64,000 nt of DNA from positions 124,001-188,000 of the forward strand of contig NZ_JBITMQ010000014.1 in the NCBI RefSeq assembly GCF_044466355.1, written 5' to 3'. Each line of letters begins with the position of its first letter. The stretch's first letter is position 1. Below are positions 51,914-59,380 of the stretch, one piece after another. A program made the translations under genes and the position numbers. This stretch comes from Actinophytocola sp044466355. Lineage in GTDB: Bacteria > Actinomycetota > Actinomycetes > Mycobacteriales > Pseudonocardiaceae. The notes under the pieces were generated by a model that saw nothing but the letters and a program-made list of their open reading frames with translations, did no database searches and was not told where the DNA came from.

Positions 51914-53074
51914 TCAGCCCGTCACCGACCGGTACACCGCCACCGTCTGCTCGGCCACCGACGCCCACGAGAACTCGGTGACCGCTCGTTCCCGGCCCGC
52001 GTCGCCCATCAGCTTCGCCCGGTCCGGGTCGGCCAGCAGGCTGTTCACCGCGTCCGCGAGACCCACCCGGAACGCCGAGGTGTCCGCCTCGTCGTAGTGC
52101 ACCAGCAGCCCGGTCGTGCCGTCGTCCACGACCTCCGGGATGCCGCCGACGTCCGACGCGACGACCGCGGTGCCGCACGCCATCGCCTCCAGGTTCACGA
52201 TGCCCAGCGGCTCGTACACCGACGGGCACACGAACACCGTCGCGTGGGAGAGGAACTGCCGCACCTCCGCGGGCTGCAGCATCTTCTGGATCCAGTACAA
52301 GCCCGGCCGTGCCGCCGCCAGCTCCGCCACCGCTCGGGTGGTCTCCTCGGCGATCTCCGGCGTGTCCGGCGCGCCCGCGCACAGCACCAGCTGCGCACCG
52401 GGGTCGATCCGGTGCGCGGCCGCGATCAGGTGGCCGACGCCCTTCTGCCGCGTGATCCTGCCGACGAACACCACGATCGGACGGTCCGGGTCCACGCCGT
52501 AGTGGCGCAGCGCGTCCGACTCCGTGACCGGGTGGTAGGCCGACGAGTCGATGCCGTTGCGCACGACCCGCACCTTCTCCGGGGCGAGTGACGGGTAGCA
52601 GTCGAGCACGTCGGCGCGCATGCCCTCGCTCACCGCGATGATCGCGTCCGCCGACTCGTACGCCGTCTTCTCCACCCACGACGACAGCCGGTACCCGCCG
52701 CCGAGCTGCTCGGCCTTCCACGGCCTGCGCGGCTCCAGCGAGTGCGCGGTGACGACGTGCGGCACGTCGTAGAGGATCTTCGCGAGGTGCCCGGCGTGGT
52801 TGGCGTACCACGTGTGCGAGTGCACGAGGTCCACGCCGTCCACCGCCGCGGTGATCGACAGGTCCGCCGACAACGTCCGCAGCGCCTGGTTCGCCCGCTC
52901 GAGTCCCGGCGCCGGGTTGTGCGAGTGGACGCCCTCACCCGAACGCGGACCGCCGAAGCAGTGCACGTCGACGTCGATCAGCTCACGCAACCTCGGTACG
53001 AGGAACTCGACGTGAACGCCTGCCCCGCCGTAGACCTCCGGCGGCCATTCCCGAGTCAACAGCCCGATACGCAC
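51914..53074 (-). CDS. glgA: Glycogen synthase/alpha-maltose-1-phosphate synthase (actinobacterial GlgA/GlgM)
   Basis: 386 residues from GTG 53074 (VRIGLLTREWPPEVYGGAGV), matching the start of GlgM-type GT4 enzymes. SHTWYANHAGHLAKILYDVP, VVFVGRITRQKGVGHLIAAA and the Glu-x7-Glu motif PSVYEPLGIVNLEAMACGTA are conserved GT4 features. In mycobacteria this enzyme makes maltose-1-phosphate or extends alpha-glucan from ADP-glucose. It is divergent from glgC (48-bp gap), which supplies ADP-glucose. Confidence 0.93.
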   Translation of the reverse strand: MRIGLLTREWPPEVYGGAGVHVEFLVPRLRELIDVDVHCFGGPRSGEGVHSHNPAPGLERANQALRTLSADLSITAAVDGVDLVHSHTWYANHAGHLAKILYDVPHVVTAHSLEPRRPWKAEQLGGGYRLSSWVEKTAYESADAIIAVSEGMRADVLDCYPSLAPEKVRVVRNGIDSSAYHPVTESDALRHYGVDPDRPIVVFVGRITRQKGVGHLIAAAHRIDPGAQLVLCAGAPDTPEIAEETTRAVAELAAARPGLYWIQKMLQPAEVRQFLSHATVFVCPSVYEPLGIVNLEAMACGTAVVASDVGGIPEVVDDGTTGLLVHYDEADTSAFRVGLADAVNSLLADPDRAKLMGDAGRERAVTEFSWASVAEQTVAVYRSVTG

Positions 53075-53122
53075 ATGGCTCAAGGTAGCCGTACCAGTGC
53101 GAACGCGGTTAGGGTCAGCCAC

Positions 53123-54343
53123 GTGAAGGGCCAGCAGCCACACGTGCTCGCGATCGTGCTCGCCGGGGGCGAAGGGAAGCGGCTGTGGCCGCTGACCGCT
53201 GACCGGGCGAAACCCGCGGTGCCGTTCGGGGGCAACTACCGGCTGATCGACTTCGTGCTGTCGAACCTCGTGAACGCGGGCTACCACCGGTTATGTGTGC
53301 TCACGCAGTACAAGTCGCACTCGTTGGACCGGCACATCTCCACCACCTGGCGCCTCTCGAGCGTGCTCGGGCAGTACATCACCCCCGTGCCGGCGCAGCA
53401 GCGGCTCGGGCCGCGCTGGTACACCGGCAGCGCGGACGCGATCTACCAGTCGCTGAACCTGGTCTACGACGAGAAACCGGACCACATCGTCGTCTTCGGC
53501 GCCGACCACGTGTACCGGATGGACCCGTCGCAGATGGTCGCCGAGCACGTGGACGCGGGCGCCGGCGTGACCGTCGCCGGGATCCGGGTGCCGCGCAGCG
53601 AGGCGACGGCGTTCGGCTGCATCGACTCGGATGCGTCCGGCAAGATCACCCGCTTCCTGGAGAAGCCGTCGTTACCGCCGTCGGTGCCGGACGACCCGGA
53701 CGTGACGTTCGCGTCGATGGGCAACTACGTGTTCCGCACGGAGACGCTGCTCGACGCGCTGCGGGAGGACGCCGCCAACCCCGAGTCGATGCACGACATG
53801 GGCGGCGACATCATCCCGATGCTGGTCGGCCGCGGTGAGGCGCGCGTGTACGACTTCGACGACAACGAGGTGCCGGGCGCGACGGAGCGGGACCGCGGCT
53901 ACTGGCGGGACGTGGGGACGCTCGACGCGTACTACGAGTCGCACCTGGACCTGGTGTCGGTGCACCCGGTGTTCAACCTGTACAACCACCGCTGGCCCAT
54001 CCGCACGGCGACGCCGCCGCTGCCGCCCGCGAAGTTCGTCAACTCGGGCAGCGCGGTCGAGTCGATGATCGGGCCGGGCTCGATCGTGTCGGGATCGTCG
54101 GTGCGGGACTCGGTGATCAGCGCGGACGTGGTGATCGAGGACGGCGCGGTGGTCGAGGGCAGCGTGCTGCTGCCGGGCGTGCGGGTCGGCAAGGGCGCCG
54201 TGGTGCGCAAGGCGATCCTCGACAAGAACGTGCAGGTCGCCGAGGGCGCCGAGATCGGCGTCGACCTCGATGTGGACCGGCAGCGGTGGACCGTGTCGGC
54301 GGGTGGTGTCGTGGTGCTCGGAAAGGGCGAACGGGCGGAGTGA
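53123..54343 (+). CDS. glgC: Glucose-1-phosphate adenylyltransferase
   Basis: 406 residues from GTG 53123. AIVLAGGEGKRLWPLTADRA is the pyrophosphorylase site, KPAVPFGGNYRLIDFVLSNL and ADHVYRMDPSQMVAEH follow, and the C-terminal left-handed beta helix (GSIVSGSSVRDSVISADVVI) ends the protein. It makes ADP-glucose for GlgA. Codons 57 and 184 are TTA, unusual for such a GC-rich gene. A TTAGGGT sequence 12 bases upstream may be a -10. Confidence 0.96.
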   Translation: MKGQQPHVLAIVLAGGEGKRLWPLTADRAKPAVPFGGNYRLIDFVLSNLVNAGYHRLCVLTQYKSHSLDRHISTTWRLSSVLGQYITPVPAQQRLGPRWYTGSADAIYQSLNLVYDEKPDHIVVFGADHVYRMDPSQMVAEHVDAGAGVTVAGIRVPRSEATAFGCIDSDASGKITRFLEKPSLPPSVPDDPDVTFASMGNYVFRTETLLDALREDAANPESMHDMGGDIIPMLVGRGEARVYDFDDNEVPGATERDRGYWRDVGTLDAYYESHLDLVSVHPVFNLYNHRWPIRTATPPLPPAKFVNSGSAVESMIGPGSIVSGSSVRDSVISADVVIEDGAVVEGSVLLPGVRVGKGAVVRKAILDKNVQVAEGAEIGVDLDVDRQRWTVSAGGVVVLGKGERAE

Positions 54344-54362
54344 TTCGCCGTACGCTTGACGG

Positions 54363-54632
54363 ATGGAGCCGTCGGACAGAGATCCGTACCGGGCCGTCTG
54401 GCAGATGTCGCAGGTCGGTGACGCGGGCAAGCACGGTGGCAGGCGCATCCGGTGGGTCGCGGGGATCGTCGGCGGGCTCGTGGGGCTGTTCCCGTTCGCG
54501 CTGGTCACGACGGCCGTGTGGGGCTGGTGGTCCGGCGACTTCGGTGTCAACGCGGTCGGGTTCGCGATCCTGACCGTGGGCCTGGCGGCCGCCGTGTCGC
54601 TGGGCGGCTACGTCGCGACCAGCGACGACTGA
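54363..54632 (+). CDS. Small two-helix membrane protein (89 aa)
   Basis: 89 residues. A polar N-terminus (MEPSDRDPYRAVWQMSQVGD) precedes two membrane helices (WVAGIVGGLVGLFPFALVTT and VGFAILTVGLAAAVSLGGYV). I do not know the family. It follows glgC by 19 bases and is probably cotranscribed. Confidence 0.7.
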   Translation: MEPSDRDPYRAVWQMSQVGDAGKHGGRRIRWVAGIVGGLVGLFPFALVTTAVWGWWSGDFGVNAVGFAILTVGLAAAVSLGGYVATSDD

Positions 54633-54634
54633 GG

Positions 54635-54800
54635 TTGTCCACAGCTCATCCGGTTATCCACAGGCAAGATCGACAACGGCGTGACTGTCGGTGGGCACCG
54701 GTAGACTGGCATGGCGGGTGGCCCCCGGGAATGGGTGGGGGTCGGCGTTACGTCCCGGGGAGCGGGCAAGTTTCGCGTTTGTGCTGGTCAGCGGCTTCTC
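54635..54800 (+). repeat. Composite intergenic repeat, type A (copy A3)
   Basis: TTGTCCACA at 54635 and TTATCCACA at 54654 (19 bp apart; the second is the E. coli DnaA-box form), 22 bases, CTGTCGGTG at 54685-54693, eight bases, TAGACT at 54702-54707, GGCATGGCGGGTGGCCCCC, GGGTGGGGGT, ending GTGCTGGTCAGCGGC. The first box starts two bases after the stop of the upstream gene. Confidence 0.86.
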
Positions 54801-54911
54801 AGGTGGCCACCTCCCCGGGCCACGCCGCCACCTGGCAGTGCCTCCAACCGCCCGGTCAGCTCCCGGACGTCGGCCACACCCACACCCGCGCGTGAACGGG
54901 GGCGGCGCCGC
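54801..54911. other. Remainder of the convergent gap before the O-methyltransferase, no gene seen
   Basis: About 110 bases of GC-rich sequence after copy A3. I see no gene and no clear terminator. The whole gap between the two convergent stops is 279 bases. Confidence 0.5.
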
Positions 54912-55562
54912 TCATCCCGTCTTCGCGGCCACCAGCAGGCCGTCGCCCAGGGGGAGCAGGACCGGGACCAGGCGGTCGTCGTCGCGGACGGCTCTCGCGA
55001 CCTCCCGCAGTGCGACGGTCTCGGCGTCCCGACGGGCCGGGTTGGCCACGCTGCCCGACCACAGGACGCTCGCGAACGCGATCACGCCGCCCGGCCGCAG
55101 CAGCCGCACGCCCTGCTCGTGGTACCCGGGGTACTCCTGCTTCGCCGCGTCGACGAACAGCAGGTCGTAGGCCTCCTCCGTCAGTCTCGGCAGCACGTCC
55201 AGCGCGCGCCCCATGATCAGCCGCGTGCGGCCGGGGGCGATCTTCGCCTCCATGAACGCGCGTTTGGCCGCGCTCTGGGGCTCGGGGTCCACGTCGATGG
55301 ACGTGAGCACCCCGTCCTGAGCCATGCCGCGCAGCAGGTAGAGGCCACTGATGCCGGCGCCGGTGCCGACCTCGACCACGGCTTTCGCCTGGGTCGCCGC
55401 GGCCAGGAACCGCAGCGCGGCGCCGCCTGCTCGCGTGATCGGGGCGCAGCCGAGCTGCGTACCCCGCCTGCGGGCGGCGGCCAGCGTGTCGTCCTCGGTG
55501 AGGTAACCCTCGATGTACGCGTTCAACGCGTCCGAGTCGATGGTCGGCGTATCGGATGCCAC
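54912..55562 (-). CDS. Class I O-methyltransferase (Rv1220c-type)
   Basis: 216 residues. The SAM site is KAVVEVGTGAGISGLYLLRG, followed by LTSIDVDPEPQSAAKRAFME, YDLLFVDAAKQEYPGYHE (metal Asp and catalytic Lys) and LLRPGGVIAFASVLWSGSV, as in catechol/caffeoyl-CoA O-methyltransferases. The same enzyme stands divergent from sigE in mycobacteria. The substrate is unknown. Its upstream region contains the TCTCAG triple repeat shared with sigE. Confidence 0.9.
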   Translation of the reverse strand: MASDTPTIDSDALNAYIEGYLTEDDTLAAARRRGTQLGCAPITRAGGAALRFLAAATQAKAVVEVGTGAGISGLYLLRGMAQDGVLTSIDVDPEPQSAAKRAFMEAKIAPGRTRLIMGRALDVLPRLTEEAYDLLFVDAAKQEYPGYHEQGVRLLRPGGVIAFASVLWSGSVANPARRDAETVALREVARAVRDDDRLVPVLLPLGDGLLVAAKTG

Positions 55563-55618
55563 GAAGTGTGAGATTAGCGTTGTCCGACCCCGAACCGGGT
55601 GATAAGGCCCCGGTCGAT

Positions 55619-55646
55619 TCTCAGGCGCTTCTCAGACGGCTCTCAC
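55619..55646 (+). promoter_or_regulatory. Triple TCTCAG-type direct repeat upstream of sigE
   Basis: TCTCAG at 55619, TCTCAG at 55630 and TCTCAC at 55641, each 11 bp apart. This is the same repeat as at 8965-9010 and fits an OmpR-family response-regulator site. In mycobacteria the MprA regulator activates sigE from comparable repeats. Confidence 0.6.
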
Positions 55647-55705
55647 TAGCTTCACATCGAGGCTCGAAATCATGCTTGGTGACAGTTGGACTCGAGGTCC
55701 GGGGG

Positions 55706-56362
55706 ATGGGGAACACGATGAGCATGGCAGGCGTTGAGAAGGGCACAGGGTTCACCGACCCGGAAGAGGTGGCACACCGCCCGATGCCTACGCAGACCGC
55801 CGACGCCGCGCCCGTCACCCTTGACGAGGCGACCGCATGGACGCCTCCGTCGTGGGACGAGGTGGTGCGGGAGCACGCCGACCGTGTGTACCGCCTCGCG
55901 TACCGCCTGACCGGTAACGCCCACGACGCCGAGGACCTCACCCAGGAGACCTTCATCCGGGTGTTCCGGTCGCTCGCGAACTACAAGCCGGGCACCTTCG
56001 AGGGCTGGCTGCACCGCATCACCACGAACCTGTTCCTCGACATGGCGCGCCGCCGCTCGCGGCTGCGCATGGAGGGGCTGCCGGAGGACACCGACCGGCT
56101 CGCCGGTGACGACCCGAGCCCCGAGCAGGTCTATGTCGAGACCCATCTCGACCCCGACCTGCAGGCCGCGCTGGACGAGCTGCCGCCCGAGTTCCGCGCC
56201 GCGGTCGTGCTGTGCGACGTGGAAGGCCTCTCCTACGAGGAGATCGGCGCCACCCTCGGGGTCAAGTTGGGTACTGTGCGCAGCAGGATCCACCGGGGGC
56301 GCCAGGCGCTGCGTGCGTCGCTCGAGCGCCGTCGTGAACTGGCACGGGAGGGTAGGTCGTGA
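55706..56362 (+). CDS. sigE: ECF RNA polymerase sigma factor SigE
   Basis: About 218 residues. Region 2 is REHADRVYRLAYRLTGNAHD with DLTQETFIRVFRSLANYKPG; region 4 is LPPEFRAAVVLCDVEGLSYE and GATLGVKLGTVRSRIHRGRQ. Three in-frame ATGs (55706, 55718, 55724) are possible; the second has GGGGAA five bases upstream. Mycobacterial SigE also has several starts. It is followed by the overlapping rseA, then htrA and tatB, the same order as Rv1221-Rv1224. It directs the envelope-stress response. Confidence 0.94.
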   Translation: MGNTMSMAGVEKGTGFTDPEEVAHRPMPTQTADAAPVTLDEATAWTPPSWDEVVREHADRVYRLAYRLTGNAHDAEDLTQETFIRVFRSLANYKPGTFEGWLHRITTNLFLDMARRRSRLRMEGLPEDTDRLAGDDPSPEQVYVETHLDPDLQAALDELPPEFRAAVVLCDVEGLSYEEIGATLGVKLGTVRSRIHRGRQALRASLERRRELAREGRS

Positions 56363-56961
56363 CCGACGAGCGCGGTTGGGGTCTGTCCGAACAGCATCTG
56401 CTTCCGGACGCCGTGGTGGCGTTCGTCGACGGTGAGCTGTCCGCCACCGCACACGACCGGGCGTCGTCGCACGTCGCGCGGTGTGCGACGTGTGCCGCCG
56501 AGATCGCGGCGCAGCGCCAGGCCGCGTCCGCCGTCCAGTCCGCCAACGCGTTCTCCGCGCCCGCCGGGCTGCTCGCGAACCTGATGGCGATCCCCGACCA
56601 GGTCGAGATGCCGTCCGTGCCGGACGGTCTCGCCATGACCAAGGACGGCCAGCTCGTCGCCGTGCAGCGACCCGACCGGGTGCCGCAGCTCGGGGGTACC
56701 GCCCCGTTGGGAAGTTCGGCGAAGCTCGGCGAGGGCGGTGCCGTCCTCGGGCGTAAGCCTGGCCGCCGCACCGTGCAGGGCGCCGGTGTCGTCGTGTCCG
56801 GGCTGGTGCTCGGCGCGCTCGCACTCGTCAGCACCTCCAGCGGCGACACCCCGCCGCGTACCCCGGCCAACGGCGAACAACGGCCTGCGGTCGTGGGCGG
56901 CGGCGCCATGCAGCAGGCCGGTCACGTGGCCACGGCGACGCTGCACGTCAGCGGTCGCTAG
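56359..56961 (+). CDS. rseA: Anti-sigma factor RseA
   Basis: 200 residues from GTG 56359, overlapping the sigE stop. The zinc-binding anti-sigma motif is complete: His 38, Cys 42 and Cys 45 in SSHVARCATC. A likely membrane helix GAGVVVSGLVLGALALVSTS lies near 145-165, with a short outer tail. It should hold SigE inactive until envelope stress. Confidence 0.92.
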   Translation: MTDERGWGLSEQHLLPDAVVAFVDGELSATAHDRASSHVARCATCAAEIAAQRQAASAVQSANAFSAPAGLLANLMAIPDQVEMPSVPDGLAMTKDGQLVAVQRPDRVPQLGGTAPLGSSAKLGEGGAVLGRKPGRRTVQGAGVVVSGLVLGALALVSTSSGDTPPRTPANGEQRPAVVGGGAMQQAGHVATATLHVSGR

Positions 56962-57003
56962 CGCAACGCCGACTTCACCGCTCGTGCGGCAGGCTTGGCG
57001 ACG

Positions 57004-58545
57004 ATGAGCAACCAGTGGAATCCCGAGCAGGGCCAGCCGTCGAACGGCAGTGCCGTTCCCGGCGCTGACGACCGTCCCCGGCTCGGGCCACGACCGTTGA
57101 CCCACCCGCCCGTCGACCCGGGCGCGGCCGCCGTGTTCGGCCGCCCCGCCGGTGTCGACGGTGCGTTCTCCCCGCGGTCCGCGCAGCACCAGCCGACGCT
57201 CGGGGAGCTGAAGACCACACCGCCCGCCCCCGAGGCGCTGGCGTCCGCGTTCGGCAGGCCCGAGGGCAACCAGGAGCTGCTGCAGCGCCCGCCGTCGGAC
57301 GAGCACGGCGGGAACGGCGTCGACCCGTGGGACACCGACGCCGCGCACGACCCGTGGCGTGACCCGTCGGCAGGCGCGATCATCGGTCCGCCCGCTGTCG
57401 GCCCGGAGAAGGGCGCCGACGACGAGAAGCCCGCGCCCAAGCCGGCCGCGCGGCTGCTGAGCCTGCCCGAGGTGCTGTTCGGACGCCGGGTGAAGGTGTC
57501 CGCGCTCATCACGCTGGCCGTGCTGGCGCTGGTCATCGGCGCAGGCGGCGGGGTCGCCGCGTACTTCATCGCCGACCGCGGCGACGAGCTGACCAGCGAC
57601 GCGACGCTCGCCGAGGTGACCGCCGCGAAGGAACGGCCGCGGGGTTCGGTCGCCGACATCGCGAACCGGGTGCGGCCCGCGGTCGTGACCATCGAGGTCC
57701 GCTCCGAACAGGGCGCCGGTGTCGGGTCGGGCGCGGTGATCGACTCAGGCGGCTACATCCTGACGAACGAGCACGTCGTGACGCTCGGCGGCGCCGTGTC
57801 CGAAGGCCAGGACATCACGGTCGTGTTCAACGACGGCCAGCGCACCGAGGCGAAGCTCGTCGGCTCGGACCCGAAAATGGACCTCGCGGTCGTGAAGGTC
57901 GAGTCGGACGTGAGCACCGTGATCCAGCTCGGCAAGTCCGCGGACCTCGCGGTCGGCGACACGGTGCTCGCGATCGGCTCCCCGCTCGGCGAGACGGACA
58001 CGGTGACGCTCGGCATCGTCAGCGCGCTGAACCGGCCGGTCGTGGTCGGCGAGGAGGACGGTGTGCCGGCGGTCTACGACGCGATCCAGACCGACGCCGC
58101 GATCAACCACGGCAACTCGGGCGGGCCGCTGGTCGACCAGACCGGCGCCCTCGTCGGCATCAACACGTCGATCATCTCGACGTCCGAGCAGGGCGGCAGC
58201 ATCGGTCTCGGCTACGCCATCCCGATCGACGACGCCCGCCCGGTCGCCGAGTCGATCATCCGCACCGGCAAGGTCAAGCACGCCGACCTGGGGGTCAACG
58301 CCGCGTCGGTGTCGGCGGAGACGGCCGAGGGTGCGCGGGTCCAGAACGTCCGCGAAGGCGGCGCCGCCGACAAGGCGGGAATCAAGCAGAACGACATCAT
58401 CAGGAAGGTCGGTGACCGGCCCATCGCGAACGCGGCGGAGCTGATCGTCGCGGTCCGCCACCACAAGATCGGCGACGTCGTGCCGGTCGTGCTGGCGCGT
58501 GACGGCCGGGAGCTGACGGTTCAGGTGACGTTGCAGTCCGATTGA
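57004..58545 (+). CDS. htrA: HtrA/DegP-type membrane serine protease with PDZ domain
   Basis: 513 residues from ATG 57004. A Pro/Gly/Asp-rich cytoplasmic part of about 150 residues precedes one membrane helix (ALITLAVLALVIGAGGGVAA). The trypsin-like domain has the full triad: His 257 in TNEHVV, Asp 293 in MDLAVV and Ser 372 in GNSGGPLV. A single PDZ domain ends the protein (VREGGAADKAGIKQNDIIRK). It degrades or refolds damaged outer proteins and in mycobacteria is part of the SigE regulon. Confidence 0.95.
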   Translation: MSNQWNPEQGQPSNGSAVPGADDRPRLGPRPLTHPPVDPGAAAVFGRPAGVDGAFSPRSAQHQPTLGELKTTPPAPEALASAFGRPEGNQELLQRPPSDEHGGNGVDPWDTDAAHDPWRDPSAGAIIGPPAVGPEKGADDEKPAPKPAARLLSLPEVLFGRRVKVSALITLAVLALVIGAGGGVAAYFIADRGDELTSDATLAEVTAAKERPRGSVADIANRVRPAVVTIEVRSEQGAGVGSGAVIDSGGYILTNEHVVTLGGAVSEGQDITVVFNDGQRTEAKLVGSDPKMDLAVVKVESDVSTVIQLGKSADLAVGDTVLAIGSPLGETDTVTLGIVSALNRPVVVGEEDGVPAVYDAIQTDAAINHGNSGGPLVDQTGALVGINTSIISTSEQGGSIGLGYAIPIDDARPVAESIIRTGKVKHADLGVNAASVSAETAEGARVQNVREGGAADKAGIKQNDIIRKVGDRPIANAAELIVAVRHHKIGDVVPVVLARDGRELTVQVTLQSD

Positions 58546-58598
58546 CCGGCTACGCTGGAAGGCGGCGTCGGAGTCCGTTGCTTCGGAGGTAGGCCACA

Positions 58599-58988
58599 GT
58601 GTTCGACAGCATCGGCTGGGCCGAGATCCTCATCTTGGTCGTAGCGGGCCTGTTCATTCTCGGTCCCGAGCGGCTGCCGTCCGCGGCGGCGTGGCTCGGC
58701 CGGAACGTGCGGAAGGTCCGCGAGTACGCGACCGGCGCACGGGAACAGCTCCGCACCGAGATGGGTGACGACTTCGACGAGCTGCGCAAGCCGCTGCAGG
58801 ACCTGCAGCAGCTGCGCAACTTCGACCCGAAGCGCGCGGTGACGCGGCACCTGTTCGACGAGGTGGACACACCGAACGGCGGCACTAAGCCCAACGGCCA
58901 CACCCCGTCGCCCGCCGCTCCCGCGCCGACCCGCGAGGACCCGAAGCCGCCGACGGACAAGCCGTCGTTCGACCCGGACGCGACCTGA
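58599..58988 (+). CDS. tatB: Twin-arginine translocase subunit TatB
   Basis: 129 residues from GTG 58599 (GGAGGT upstream). FDSIGWAEILILVVAGLFIL followed by GPERLPSAAAWLGRNVRKVR is the TatB membrane anchor and amphipathic helix. The tail is Pro/Asp-rich. It exports folded proteins with TatA and TatC, which lie elsewhere. Its position after htrA is the mycobacterial order. Confidence 0.94.
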   Translation: MFDSIGWAEILILVVAGLFILGPERLPSAAAWLGRNVRKVREYATGAREQLRTEMGDDFDELRKPLQDLQQLRNFDPKRAVTRHLFDEVDTPNGGTKPNGHTPSPAAPAPTREDPKPPTDKPSFDPDAT

Positions 58989-58990
58989 GG

Positions 58991-59068
58991 GCGGCCACCG
59001 GCCCCCGATATCCAGCCTAGCGGCGGACACCGACAACGACGGTGCCCGCGGGGCGTGGCTGTGGACAG
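58991..59068 (-). repeat. Composite intergenic repeat, type B (copy C1)
   Basis: Minus strand: CTGTCCACA at 59068-59060, 23 bases, TTGTCGGTG at 59036-59028, eight bases, TAGGCT at 59019-59014, then GGATATCGGGGGCCGGTGGC. The promoter motif is a perfect match to the consensus. It points at the 3' end of tatB. Confidence 0.85.
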
Positions 59069-59075
59069 GTCAGCG

Positions 59076-59158
59076 TTGTCCACAGGCGGGGTTCACGACC
59101 ACGAAAAGTGTCGGCGGTATCCCGTAGCGTGGCGACCGGGGGCCGGAGGCCACGGGAC
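59076..59158 (+). repeat. Composite intergenic repeat, type B (copy B3)
   Basis: TTGTCCACA at 59076-59084, 23 bases, GTGTCGGCG at 59108-59116, eight bases, TAGCGT at 59125-59130, then GGCGACCGGGGGCCGGAGGC. It is divergent from C1. Confidence 0.82.
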
Positions 59159-59187
59159 TGATCTTCGGGGCCGTGCCGGACATCGGC

Positions 59188-59275
59188 CGTGCGCGGCGCG
59201 GCCGTCGGCCCCCCGATATCCAGCGTAGTCGGCGGGACCGACAGGAACGGGCGCCGCGGGCGCCGTTGTGGACAA
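59188..59275 (-). repeat. Composite intergenic repeat, type B (copy C2)
   Basis: Minus strand: TTGTCCACA at 59294-59286 and 59275-59267 (19 bp apart), 22 bases, CTGTCGGTC at 59244-59236, eight bases, TACGCT at 59227-59222, then GGATATCGGGGGGCCGACGG. The last about 60 bases repeat those of C1. Confidence 0.82.
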
Positions 59276-59285
59276 CCGGGTGAGC

Positions 59286-59376
59286 TGTGGACAACCCGGC
59301 CCTCGCGGGCTGCGCGAAGGCCGGGACGTCGGTGGTGTGCCGTAGGCTGGAAAACGGGGGCCGGCGGCCGAACCCG
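59286..59376 (+). repeat. Composite intergenic repeat, type B (copy B4)
   Basis: ACGTCGGTG at 59326-59334, eight bases, TAGGCT at 59343-59348, then GGAAAACGGGGGCCGGCGGC. It has no forward TTGTCCACA of its own and is divergent from C2, sharing its boxes. Confidence 0.78.
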
Positions 59377-59380
59377 CAGG

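Larger units (their letters stand above)
58989..59380. other. 392-bp convergent gap holding four composite repeat units
   Basis: No gene was seen. Four damage-type promoter motifs occur in alternating directions (minus 59014-59036, plus 59108-59130, minus 59222-59244, plus 59326-59348), with TTGTCCACA-like boxes at 59060, 59076, 59267 and 59286. Two divergent pairs are thus arranged in tandem. They are listed one by one below. Confidence 0.8.
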
